DNA of 64,000 nucleotides, taken from assembly GCF_007753265.1 (NCBI RefSeq), contig NZ_CP036349.1:1335363-1399362 (forward strand), read 5' to 3'. Positions 10,939 to 19,600 of this stretch are shown in pieces. Made by a program: the position numbers and the translations under genes. Numbering within the stretch: the first letter of the stretch is position 1; every line of letters starts with the position of its first letter. Below the pieces are notes generated by a model, which saw only the letters and a list, made by a program, of their open reading frames with translations, was not told where the DNA came from and searched no databases. This DNA comes from Botrimarina mediterranea (GTDB lineage Bacteria; Planctomycetota; Planctomycetia; Pirellulales; Lacipirellulaceae).

Positions 10939-12042
10939 TCACTCGACGATATGCTCTAGCACCGCGAAGCACCCCGGGTTCCAGCCGTAGCAGAGGACGT
11001 AGAGCTTGCCGTCCACTACCACTCCAGCGGCGTTGTGGATGTGCTGGAACTCCTCGATGCCCAGATCTACCTTTGGCTTGAGCGTCGAGACCACCTTGCC
11101 GTCGCGGAGGATCGCGACGAATCCCGGCTCGGCGCCAGGCTGACTGGGGGCGCCGCTCTTGAGGCAGCCAGCGACCATCAGACGCTCGCCGTTCCAATCG
11201 ACGAAGTCGATGTCGCAGACGTCGCCGCCGGCCGTGTCGAAGCCCTCGACGAAATCGCCCGTGAGCGTCATCCGCTGAATCCACTGGCGTTCGCGGTCGG
11301 CGATCAGCAGCGTGGCGTCGTTGGGGTCGAACGTGACGCCGTGGTTCGTCGAGTACTTGCCCTCTTGTCGGCCATTGCCCTCGACGGGGCCGCCGTAGTA
11401 GCGGTCGAAGAACTTCTCTCCCTCGAGGTCCGCGGTGAGGACGTACTTGCCGGGCGAGTAGCCGTCGCAGATGTAGAGGACGTTATCGGTCGCCAGGTCG
11501 GCGTCGGTGGGACGGTAGGCGTTGTCGGCGTTCTTGTAGTAGTCGTTCACCGCGGGACGGCCGATGGTCGCGACCGTCTTGCCCTCAAGCGTCACGGCAT
11601 AGACGCGGCCGCGAGCCGGGTCGGGGAGGATCAGCAGGTCGCCGTCCTTCTTGACGTAGGTTGTGTTGTGAAGTGCGCCGCCCTTCATGTCGTCCGAGTC
11701 GGAGACGAGAGTCTTCGTCTTCAGGTCGGCTGAAAGGCGGACGAGGCCGGTCCCTTCGAGGCCGAAATAGATGTCCCCGTCAGGCGTCTTGGCGAAACCG
11801 CCGTGGGCTTTCTTGATCCCCTTGGCGATCTCCTCCGGGAGTTCGCTGAGGTCGGACCGGTAGCGGAACCGCAGATCGCCGGAGCCGGTGACGGCGTTCT
11901 CATCGGGCGTCTCGGAAGCCCCCTCCGTAGAGGGGTTTTTCTCGGCGGCGACCAAGTGATCGCGGTGGTCGTGGCCGGGGTGGGCGTAGAGGGCCATTGG
12001 GGCTGCTAGGAGGGCCGCTAGAGCGATGTTTGGGCGTGACAT
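10939..12042 (-). CDS. Secreted NHL/six-bladed beta-propeller-like protein
   Basis: The 367-residue product has a signal peptide ending in an alanine-rich segment, followed at once by a His-rich motif (AHPGHDHRDH) that could bind metal. The rest alternates blade-like strands such as GVTFDPNDATLLIADRERQW, VYAVTLEGK and VLYICDGYSPGKYVL, typical of NHL-repeat or 6-bladed propeller proteins. The N-terminal His-rich motif and propeller suggest a periplasmic or secreted binding protein or enzyme, but the substrate cannot be named. The gene is divergent from gap across a 300-base interval containing an inverted repeat. Confidence 0.8.
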   Translation of the reverse strand: MSRPNIALAALLAAPMALYAHPGHDHRDHLVAAEKNPSTEGASETPDENAVTGSGDLRFRYRSDLSELPEEIAKGIKKAHGGFAKTPDGDIYFGLEGTGLVRLSADLKTKTLVSDSDDMKGGALHNTTYVKKDGDLLILPDPARGRVYAVTLEGKTVATIGRPAVNDYYKNADNAYRPTDADLATDNVLYICDGYSPGKYVLTADLEGEKFFDRYYGGPVEGNGRQEGKYSTNHGVTFDPNDATLLIADRERQWIQRMTLTGDFVEGFDTAGGDVCDIDFVDWNGERLMVAGCLKSGAPSQPGAEPGFVAILRDGKVVSTLKPKVDLGIEEFQHIHNAAGVVVDGKLYVLCYGWNPGCFAVLEHIVE

Positions 12043-12167
12043 GAGTTTGGGTCGGACAAGGGAAGGACGCCGCCAGAGGGCCTCTGAGGGCCTCCTGCGG
12101 GGCCTCGAGGGCGGTGGTTGTGAGCCTTGCTCGGCAGCACTATAACTACCGGCTCAGCTTGTGGTTT

Positions 12168-13368
<1,201 letters not shown>

Positions 13369-13393
13369 GCGAACGCTCTTTAAGAATCTGACG

Positions 13394-13434
13394 CCGGGGC
13401 CGTGACGCAAACGCGTCGCGGCCCCGGTTTTTTT
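13394..13434 (+). terminator. Rho-independent terminator after gap
   Basis: A 15-bp stem (CCGGGGCCGTGACGC with GCGTCGCGGCCCCGG, one G-T pair) with a 4-nt loop, followed by seven T residues, 25 nt after the gap stop codon. Confidence 0.93.
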
Positions 13435-13552
13435 GCGACGGTCGTTCGTTTTCGTCTAACGCCGTGCGCGTTGCGAGATTACAACGGTAGAGAGCCACAC
13501 GGCTCAAACAGCGTCATTCGGGGCGCCCTCTTCTCTAACTTCGAGACCTGCG

Positions 13553-14119
13553 ATGCGTATGGCCGTCGGTGCGCTTTTAGGTTTGATCGCCGGAACAGCC
13601 GTCGTAGCGGCGATCGGGCTCGCCTTCAACAACTTCGCCTATCTTGGAGCCTTGGTAGCCGGCGTCTTGGCGGGCGTGCTGATGCGGGCCGTCACAGGGC
13701 AGGGCGGGCCCATCTACGCCAAGGGCGCGCTCGCCGCGATGGCGACCGCCGCCGCGGCGATCCTTGGGCCGTTCCTCCAGACCCAGTGGTTCCGGGCCCA
13801 AGTCGATGCGAAGGCGGCAATCCCGACTGCCGTTGCTAGCCGCGACGCCGACGCCGACGCCCCCGCGGGTGACCCGGCAGCCGAGGGGTCCGATGTCGCT
13901 ATCGACGACCGGTCCCGGATGTCGGACGGCATCGCGCTAGGCGCGCCGTTCCGTGCGACGGAACGCGAGCCCTACGTCCCCGCCGATGTGGCTTGTCTCG
14001 TGATCGGGTGCTTGGCGGCGTACCAGATCGGCAAAGGGGTCCAACCGGCGACCATCGAAGAAGAAGCCTCCGTCGAAGAGCCTCGCCAGGAGCCTTCACC
14101 GTTGCCCCCCGTCGATTGA
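13553..14119 (+). CDS. Hypothetical membrane protein
   Basis: The 188-residue product begins with two closely spaced hydrophobic helices (about residues 4-27 and 29-48) and has a third segment around 55-75. A hydrophilic middle rich in Asp and Ala follows, then a short hydrophobic stretch (VACLVIGCLAAYQIG) and a Glu/Pro-rich tail. I recognise no family. The layout suggests an inner-membrane protein with a cytoplasmic or periplasmic soluble loop. It stands alone between the gap terminator and the sigma factor gene. Confidence 0.7.
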   Translation: MRMAVGALLGLIAGTAVVAAIGLAFNNFAYLGALVAGVLAGVLMRAVTGQGGPIYAKGALAAMATAAAAILGPFLQTQWFRAQVDAKAAIPTAVASRDADADAPAGDPAAEGSDVAIDDRSRMSDGIALGAPFRATEREPYVPADVACLVIGCLAAYQIGKGVQPATIEEEASVEEPRQEPSPLPPVD

Positions 14120-14199
14120 CGCCTCGTGGGCCGTGCACGGCGCCGCGAATGCCGGGGTGTGTGTCGGCTAACGGTTTGTACGCACGTTCAAGATTAGCT

Positions 14200-14218
14200 T
14201 GAGGGATATCCTCCCTCA
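14200..14218. promoter_or_regulatory. Short palindrome upstream of the ECF sigma gene
   Basis: TGAGGGA-TATCC-TCCCTCA is a perfect 7-bp inverted repeat 18 nt before the sigma factor start codon. It could be an operator or a small attenuator-type hairpin. The position is suggestive; no family is recognised. Confidence 0.35.
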
Positions 14219-14236
14219 GGTCAGCCCGGTGCCGCT

Positions 14237-14827
14237 ATGCCTCCCGCCGAGCCTCTCTGCGACCGCGACAAACCACTGAAGGCGGACGAGTCGACTATTG
14301 TCGGCCAGCTGGGCGACCCCGAGACTTGGGTCGATCGTTATGGCGACATGCTTTTTCGCTTCGCGATGCTGCGTGTCGGCGACGCCGACGCGGCGGAGGA
14401 TCTCGTCCAAGAGACGCTCTTAGCCGCCTGGCAAAGTCGGGCCCGCTACTCCGGTGATTGCACGCCGCCGACCTGGCTGGTGGCGATTCTAAAGCGACGG
14501 ATCGCGGACTACTTCCGCAAACAGGGTCGCCGCTCGACGCTAAACCGAAGCGCCGCGGCGTCCGGCAAGACAGCCGTTCCTCCCCAGCCTGAGGTCGAAC
14601 AGGTGGAGTTCTGGAGTGTCGTTCACAGTTGCACCGGTGATCTCCCCGACCATCTTGCTAGGGCGTTCCGACTTCGTACCTTCGCGGATGAGAGCCCCGA
14701 AGACATCTGCGGCTCGGAGGGGATCAGCCGGAAGAACCTCTCAGTCCGCCTGCACCGCGCGAGGCAACTGCTGCGTCGTTGTCTTGAGATGCGCTGGTTT
14801 GGCGGCGACGAGGCGAAGAGACTCTGA
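14237..14827 (+). CDS. ECF-family RNA polymerase sigma factor
   Basis: The 196-residue product has sigma region 2 (about 33-100, with DAEDLVQET-like DADAAEDLVQETLLAAW and the following FRKQGR region) and region 4 (about 140-190, with RKNLSVRLHRAR, the DNA-recognition helix). There is no sigma region 3, as expected for the ECF group. Its stop overlaps the start of the next gene in TGATG, which encodes a probable anti-sigma factor, so translation is coupled. A PEP-CTERM protein gene lies 240 nt downstream and could be a target. Confidence 0.94.
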   Translation: MPPAEPLCDRDKPLKADESTIVGQLGDPETWVDRYGDMLFRFAMLRVGDADAAEDLVQETLLAAWQSRARYSGDCTPPTWLVAILKRRIADYFRKQGRRSTLNRSAAASGKTAVPPQPEVEQVEFWSVVHSCTGDLPDHLARAFRLRTFADESPEDICGSEGISRKNLSVRLHRARQLLRRCLEMRWFGGDEAKRL

Positions 14828-15141
14828 TGCGATCTCCGCTGCGGGGCTGGCGGCTGCTGCTCTTCGCGCGTTGTGACGACGCCTCGCAGACCGAGTCAGA
14901 CGAATGGGACGGCCCGGTAGGGCGCGACCGCTGGTGGGCAGCTCGCCTCCACAGGTTGTCGTGCGGTCCATGTCGGCGCGAGGCCAAACAGATGCGTTGG
15001 TTGCGGCGCCTGCTGACTTCAGCGCCCGACAAGGTCCGCGTAGCGGAAGTCAACGAGACCACCGCGCCACCACTCAGCCCCGAAGCCGCGGAACGCATCC
15101 GCCAATCGCTGGCCGCCGCTCGGGATTCGGAGCAGGCTTGA
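14827..15141 (+). CDS. Probable zinc-binding anti-sigma factor
   Basis: The 104-residue product overlaps the ECF sigma stop by one base (TGATG), the classical layout for a sigma/anti-sigma pair. It has a HRLSCGPCRRE motif (His-x3-Cys-x2-Cys), the signature of zinc-binding anti-sigma (ZAS) domains, around residues 41-51. It has no membrane segment, so it would be a soluble regulator. The assignment combines the motif with the gene order; direct inhibition of the sigma factor is inference. Confidence 0.75.
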   Translation: MRSPLRGWRLLLFARCDDASQTESDEWDGPVGRDRWWAARLHRLSCGPCRREAKQMRWLRRLLTSAPDKVRVAEVNETTAPPLSPEAAERIRQSLAAARDSEQA

Positions 15142-15380
15142 TCGCGGCCGGAGGCTGCGGGCTGCGGGCTTCGGAGATTCTTGGAGGAATCTTTGTAGCC
15201 GTCGCCGTCGCCAAGCGACCAACTTCCCAGCGCCGGCCTCTGACGCCGGCGACCGACGACCGCTACGACTCACGAATCAACCTCGATGCGCGCCGAGGGT
15301 GGGGAGGTCGCCGTAAGGGTTGCGTACCTGCAGGACGCCGCTCGATGTGTAACGAATCTCTACCGAACGAGAGTCCTACG

Positions 15381-16160
15381 ATGAATCGATACTCAACCTT
15401 TGCGATCCTTTCTCTCTTATCGCTTTCGACGCAAGCCATGGCCGTCGATGTCCGCGTAACGGTAACGAATCTGCTGGGTCCTACTAGCAGCGCGTTCTCA
15501 CCGATCATCACTTCGGCGCACAGCGGCGCCGTCGATCAGTTCAACAGCGGATCGGCGGCTAGCCCCGGCGTCGAGGATGTCGCGGAGCTCGGCGCTACCG
15601 GCGCGACGCTCATTACGGAGATACTCGCCCAGCAGCCCACGGCCATCGCTGCGCCGACGCAGAACGCCGGTGGCGGCTTCGGTCCGCTCTTGCCCGGCGC
15701 GAGCCAATCGGTGGTGCTCTCGGGGCTGGATCCCATGGCCAACCGCTACTTCAGTTATCTCTCGATGTTCGTTCCCAGCAACGACACATTCATCGGCAAT
15801 GACAGCCCGACCGCGATCCAACTCTTCGACGCGGGCGGCGCGTTCATCGCTGGAGGCTTTACGCTGACCGCCGACCGCCTCTGGGACGCCGGTAGCGAAG
15901 TGAACGGCCTATTTGGCTCGGCCTTCATTGCGGGTCAGTCCGCCGCCGACGGCGCCGATGAAGGCGGCGTCGTCACCGCCGCCGACTTCGCCAACGGCTT
16001 TGATTTCTATCAAGGCCAGACCACAGGACCTGGCTATGTCTACGCGTCATCATTCAACGCCGACACGCCGATTATCTCCTTCGCCTTCGAGGTGGTGCCA
16101 GAACCGTCGACCGCGGCCCTCGCGGCGCTTCTAGCGCTCACTGCGTGCCTGAGGCGGTAA
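15381..16160 (+). CDS. Spondin-like PEP-CTERM secreted protein
   Basis: The 259-residue product has a signal peptide (MNRYSTFAILSLLSLSTQAMA), a spondin_N-like domain (the VTVTNLLGPTSSAFSP, SAHSG and ASPGVEDVAELG pattern) and a C-terminal VPEPSTAALAALLALTACLRR tail, that is, the Pro-Glu-Pro motif, a hydrophobic helix and a basic end. PEP-CTERM tails are processed by exosortase and place proteins at the cell surface or in the extracellular matrix. I chose the ATG at 15381 because it begins the signal peptide; the longer open frame has no ribosome site. It lies downstream of the ECF sigma/anti-sigma pair. Confidence 0.88.
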   Translation: MNRYSTFAILSLLSLSTQAMAVDVRVTVTNLLGPTSSAFSPIITSAHSGAVDQFNSGSAASPGVEDVAELGATGATLITEILAQQPTAIAAPTQNAGGGFGPLLPGASQSVVLSGLDPMANRYFSYLSMFVPSNDTFIGNDSPTAIQLFDAGGAFIAGGFTLTADRLWDAGSEVNGLFGSAFIAGQSAADGADEGGVVTAADFANGFDFYQGQTTGPGYVYASSFNADTPIISFAFEVVPEPSTAALAALLALTACLRR

Positions 16161-16192
16161 CCGCCAGAAGAGTGATCGGGGAATCCTGAAAG

Positions 16193-16227
16193 AGGCCGTG
16201 GCGTGCATCGCGCCACGGCCTTCTTCG
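16193..16227. terminator. Bidirectional terminator between convergent genes
   Basis: An 11-bp stem (AGGCCGTGGCG and CGCCACGGCCT) with a 7-nt loop, followed by TCTTCGTTT. It lies between the spondin-like gene (+) and the lipoprotein gene (-), two nt before the stop of the latter. Confidence 0.75.
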
Positions 16228-16229
16228 TT

Positions 16230-17435
16230 TCACCAAGCCTCGTAAGAAGCGGGCGTCACGGCCGCATCCATGTGGCGTTCTGCGGCGTTGCGATCGGGCG
16301 TCCGCCAGCCGTTGTTCTCGGACCGGACTACCGCGTCACCCGACCGGCCGTCCTCGGTCGCTGGCAAGCGGTGCATCGAACCGGCGTCGGCGAGCGACTC
16401 ATTCTCGATCAACCGCAACGGCTCGGCGAGGAACCGCACGCTGGTGGCTTGTAGCTTGCGCTGGCCGCTGCGATCCACCATCCGCACCCACAGCCGTAGC
16501 GGCCGATCGGTCGGCGTCGCGGCGGGCAGGGCGATCGTGAGCCGCAGGTTGGACGTATCGCTTCCGATCGCTTCGCGGACCTCGGCCGGGGTGAAATCCC
16601 AACGCGCGACGCGTTTCGAAAGGCCGGCATCGGCCGGGTCGGTAAGCATCACCGACACGGCGCCATCGAAACGCCGCAACGCGTCGGCTTCTTGTGACTC
16701 GACAACCACCGAGATCGTTGGCGAGGCGTCGCCGGTCGCTTCGGCGGCGACTTGGATCGTCGGGTCGCCGACGACCTCGGGCTCGGGTTCGACCGCGGGC
16801 GCCTTTCTGGCGACGGCATTGGGGTAGGGGTTCGGAGGGACCTCGCTGTTGAGCCGCTTGGTCGGGAGCGTCGCCGAGATCGGTTGCAGCAGCGCGGGCT
16901 CGCGCGGCGTCTCGGCCACTTGCGAGACGCGGTCGCGGCTCCGACTGGCGCCCTCGAACGGCGGGGCCTCGTCGAGCGACTCGCCCGGCGGCGCCGCGTC
17001 GCTGGCGCCGCCCGGTTGAAACACCGGCGCCTCGTCGCCAGGTGGCAGAGGCTCCGCATCCGGCGAGTCAAAGTCGGTTGGCTCGGGCGTCGTCAGCAGC
17101 GATGTTTCGTCGTCTTCTCGGGGCGAGAGCTGAACGCTGTCCGAGCGAGTCGTCGTTGAGCTGGTCGCACGCTTCGAAGGGGCGGCGGCCAGCTCGCGCT
17201 TCAGGTCGTCGATCTCACAACGGTAGCCGGCGATGATCCCCTGGTACTCCTCGATGTAGTCCTCGAGGCGGTAGATCTCGTCCTCTTGCAGCCGCAGCTC
17301 GCGCTGGTACAGGTCGGCCTGCATGCGGCGGCCATTCTGGCAACCGGAAAGGAGCAGGCAGCAGGCAGCGGGCAGCAGGCAGACGATAAGCCTGCTAGCA
17401 GCGGTCCGCGCAGAGATTGCCCGCAGGGTTTCCAT
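16230..17435 (-). CDS. Coiled-coil lipoprotein of unknown function
   Basis: The 401-residue product has a signal sequence ending in the lipobox LLSGC, so it should be a lipid-anchored envelope protein. Residues about 35-80 (RMQADLYQRELRLQEDEIY and the following YIEEYQGIIAGYR) form a coiled coil. A long Pro/Glu/Thr-rich disordered part follows, and a beta-rich C-terminal part with VSVMLTDPADAG and LRLWVRMVDRSG patterns. The combination is known from planctomycete envelope proteins but I assign no function. Confidence 0.78.
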   Translation of the reverse strand: METLRAISARTAASRLIVCLLPAACCLLLSGCQNGRRMQADLYQRELRLQEDEIYRLEDYIEEYQGIIAGYRCEIDDLKRELAAAPSKRATSSTTTRSDSVQLSPREDDETSLLTTPEPTDFDSPDAEPLPPGDEAPVFQPGGASDAAPPGESLDEAPPFEGASRSRDRVSQVAETPREPALLQPISATLPTKRLNSEVPPNPYPNAVARKAPAVEPEPEVVGDPTIQVAAEATGDASPTISVVVESQEADALRRFDGAVSVMLTDPADAGLSKRVARWDFTPAEVREAIGSDTSNLRLTIALPAATPTDRPLRLWVRMVDRSGQRKLQATSVRFLAEPLRLIENESLADAGSMHRLPATEDGRSGDAVVRSENNGWRTPDRNAAERHMDAAVTPASYEAW

Positions 17436-17495
17436 GCGGGCGGTAATTAGAAGACGCGACGATCTACGTCAACGCCGGCGGGCGCCCGCGCCCCG

Positions 17496-17526
17496 TGAGC
17501 CGTCGGCGCTAGCCGCGGGTGACGCC
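17496..17526 (+). repeat. Dispersed palindromic 3'-end repeat, copy 4
   Basis: TGAGCCGTCGGCGCTAGCC followed by GCGGGTGACGCC, 60 nt upstream of the lipoprotein start and 25 nt before the long inverted repeat at 17551. Confidence 0.75.
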
Positions 17527-17550
17527 ACGAAGAACGCACCACCAAAAAGC

Positions 17551-17626
17551 GGCGAGCCGGCGACGTTAGTCGTCGGTGGGAAGTTGGTACTTGCTTCCCA
17601 CCGACGACTAACGTCGCCGGCTCGCC
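17551..17626. repeat. Long inverted repeat with 33-bp perfect arms
   Basis: The arms (17551-17583 and 17594-17626) begin with GGCGAGCCGGCGACGTTAG and match perfectly over 33 bp with a 10-nt loop (TTGGTACTTG). It lies downstream of clpP and upstream of the lipoprotein gene, on the minus strand after the clpP stop. It could form a strong terminator, but has no T run. Arms of the same type occur at 10776 and 33898. Confidence 0.9.
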
Positions 17627-17660
17627 ATTGATCGCTTTGCGATCGCCCTCACGCACGCCC

Positions 17661-18248
17661 TTACGCGTGCATGCTCTCGATCATCTTATCGACCAGGTGA
17701 TACTCCAGCGCCTCGCTGGCGGACATGAAGTTGTCTCGGTCGGTGTCTTTCTGGAGCTGCTCGAGCGTCTGGCCGGTGTGCTTGGCGAGGATCGCGTTGA
17801 GCTTGTCCTTGGTCTTCTTGTACTCGGTTGCGTGGATGAGGATGTCCTCGGCGGTGCCTTCCATGCCGGCGAGCGGCTGGTGGATCATCACGCGGCTATT
17901 GGGCAGGGCGTGCCGCTTGCCAGCGGCGCCAGCGGCCAATAGCACGGCGCCCATGCTGGCGCACTGACCGAGGCAGTAGGTCGCCACGTCGCAGGTGACG
18001 AACTGCATTGTGTCGTAGATCGCCATGCCGGCCGTGACGCTGCCGCCGGGCGAGTTGATGTAGAGGTGGATGTCGCTCTTGGGGTCGTCCGACTGCAAGA
18101 ACAACATCTGGGCGACGACGTTGTTCGCCACCTCGTCGTTGATGCCCGAGCCGAGGATGATGATCCGGTCGACCAGCAGCCGACTGTAGATATCCATCGC
18201 CCGCTCTTCGCGGCCGCTCTTCTCGATGACGTAAGGAATGAGGGGCAT
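17661..18248 (-). CDS. clpP: ATP-dependent Clp protease proteolytic subunit (second clpP)
   Basis: The 195-residue product is a full-length ClpP peptidase with the Ser-His-Asp triad at S98 (GQCASMG), H123 (SRVMIHQP) and D172 (DRDNF). ClpP forms a barrel of two heptamers and degrades unfolded proteins delivered by ClpX or ClpA. A second clpP lies directly upstream; two-paralogue systems such as ClpP1P2 may form mixed barrels. It is the last gene of the tig-clpP-clpP set on the minus strand. Confidence 0.97.
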   Translation of the reverse strand: MPLIPYVIEKSGREERAMDIYSRLLVDRIIILGSGINDEVANNVVAQMLFLQSDDPKSDIHLYINSPGGSVTAGMAIYDTMQFVTCDVATYCLGQCASMGAVLLAAGAAGKRHALPNSRVMIHQPLAGMEGTAEDILIHATEYKKTKDKLNAILAKHTGQTLEQLQKDTDRDNFMSASEALEYHLVDKMIESMHA

Positions 18249-18307
18249 GGGGGAATCCGTTCGAGCGGGGTGAGTCTTATTACTAACGACGCTATTGACC
18301 GCGTCTT

Positions 18308-18382
18308 AATGACGAATGTCGAAGCACGAATGACGAAGAGAACGGGCTATCGTTCGTCATTCGTCATTCGGATTTCGTCATT
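18308..18382. repeat. AATGACGAA-type direct and inverted repeats between clpP genes
   Basis: AATGACGAA (18308) and CGAATGACGAA (18327) face TTCGTCATTCG (18353-18363) and TTTCGTCATT (18373-18382), so the 135-base spacer folds into a hairpin. It follows the stop of the upstream clpP and could stabilise or terminate the transcript between the two genes. Confidence 0.6.
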
Positions 18383-18383
18383 C

Positions 18384-19052
18384 TCACTCGTTGTCGTCGT
18401 CTTCGCTGCCGGGCGGCTTCGTAAGGATGTCGTCGACCAAGCCGAAGGTCTTAGCTTCTTCGGCGGTCAAGTAGTGGTCGCGGTCGCACGCCTTGAGGAT
18501 CTCGTCGGTCGTCTTGCCGGTGTGGCTGGCGAGGATCTCGTTGAGCGTGTGGCGGGTCTTGATGATCTCGTTGGCCTGGATCTCGATGTCCGAGACTTGG
18601 CCGCCAACGCCGCCGTGCGGCTGGTGGATCATGACCTTGGAGTGCTTGAGGGCGTAGCGCTTGCCCTTCTCACCGCCGGCGAGCAGCACGCTGCCGCCCG
18701 ACGCGGCGAGGCCCACGCAGTAGGTGGCCACCGGGCAGGTGATCATCTGCATGGTGTCATAGATGGCGAGCGTCGAGGTGACGCTGCCGCCCGGTGAGTT
18801 GATGTAGAAGTGGATGTCCTTGCGGCGGTTCTCGCTCTGCAAGTACAGCAGCTTCATCACCAACTCGTTGGCGTTGCCGTCGTAGATCGCCCCCTGGAGG
18901 AAGATCACACGGTTCTCGAGCAGCAAGTCGCCGAGCGTCATCTGACGCTGACGCTGGTAGTCACGCGCGGCCCGCGGATCGACCGGACTTGAATCAAAGG
19001 GACGGGCAGCCGCCGCGAACGGCCCATCCATGTAAGAGCGGTGATCGCTCAT
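18384..19052 (-). CDS. clpP: ATP-dependent Clp protease proteolytic subunit (first clpP)
   Basis: The 222-residue product has the ClpP fold with S118 (GLAASGG), H143 (SKVMIHQP) and D192 (DRDHY) as triad. Its N-terminal extension of about 20 residues and the acidic C-terminal tail (GSEDDDNE) distinguish it from the second copy. AGGAG lies seven bases before the ATG at 19052. Together with the second clpP and the trigger factor gene upstream, this matches the common tig-clpP arrangement; clpX is not in the window. Confidence 0.97.
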   Translation of the reverse strand: MSDHRSYMDGPFAAAARPFDSSPVDPRAARDYQRQRQMTLGDLLLENRVIFLQGAIYDGNANELVMKLLYLQSENRRKDIHFYINSPGGSVTSTLAIYDTMQMITCPVATYCVGLAASGGSVLLAGGEKGKRYALKHSKVMIHQPHGGVGGQVSDIEIQANEIIKTRHTLNEILASHTGKTTDEILKACDRDHYLTAEEAKTFGLVDDILTKPPGSEDDDNE

Positions 19053-19064
19053 GAGTAACTCCTT

Positions 19065-19481
19065 TTATTCGGATGAGGTGTTGGTTAGCTCGACTGCAAC
19101 TAACCAATCCTCATTGCTCGTAGGTCGGATACGCCGACGCAGTATGGGACGCGGGGTCTTGCCTGGAGGTCGCGAGTCGCCGTATCGCACAACGACTCGG
19201 TCAGCTTGGTCTTGATTCGATCGAGTGTAGTAAAACTCTAGTTCTACCGGAGCCAGTTCGCTGGGGCAGTAGGCTGCGGCTTCTATTCGGAAGGAACCAT
19301 CGGAGATGCTTTCCACAGACAGATCGCAGACGCCGTCGCACCAGATGTTTCGCGAATGCGTGTAACCGACCTTCCGAAGCACCCCGCAGAGATAAAACTC
19401 AATGATCCCGGCGAGTTTGCCTTGATCGCGAGTAATCTGCTGTCGCTCACTATCAGACCCTGAAGCCCAGCTCCAAAGCAA
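19065..19481 (-). pseudogene. Open frame between tig and clpP without a good start, possibly degenerate
   Basis: The frame runs 138 codons from a TTG at 19481 and stays open a further 27 codons upstream to an in-frame TGA, but has no ATG or GTG. Its product has plausible folded-protein composition (AGIIEFYLCGVLRK, RIEAAAYCPSELAPVELEFY), is less GC-rich and uses rarer codons than its neighbours, and ends 12 nt before the clpP start. The candidates are a gene that lost its 5' end, a real gene with a rare start, or a transferred fragment. No family is recognised. Confidence 0.45.
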
Positions 19482-19560
19482 TTCCGATATGCGAACTTCA
19501 AGGGGATCAGACGAATCGTCGAAAGCTATTTCTCCCGTGTAACGCCATTCTCAAACCCCC

Positions 19561-19592
19561 ATTGGTCATTGGGGCTTGGTCATTGGTCATTC
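19561..19592. repeat. ATTGGTCATT tandem repeats
   Basis: ATTGGTCATT followed by GGGGCTTGGTCATTGGTCATT gives three copies of TTGGTCATT in 31 bases. It lies between the degenerate frame and the tig stop. Confidence 0.65.
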
Positions 19593-19600
19593 GCTAAATA

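Noticed and set aside
17551-17626. Perfect 33-bp inverted repeat read as a MITE
   Set aside because: No target-site duplication is evident and the arms are continuous with a small loop, unlike transposon ends; I list it as a repeat only.
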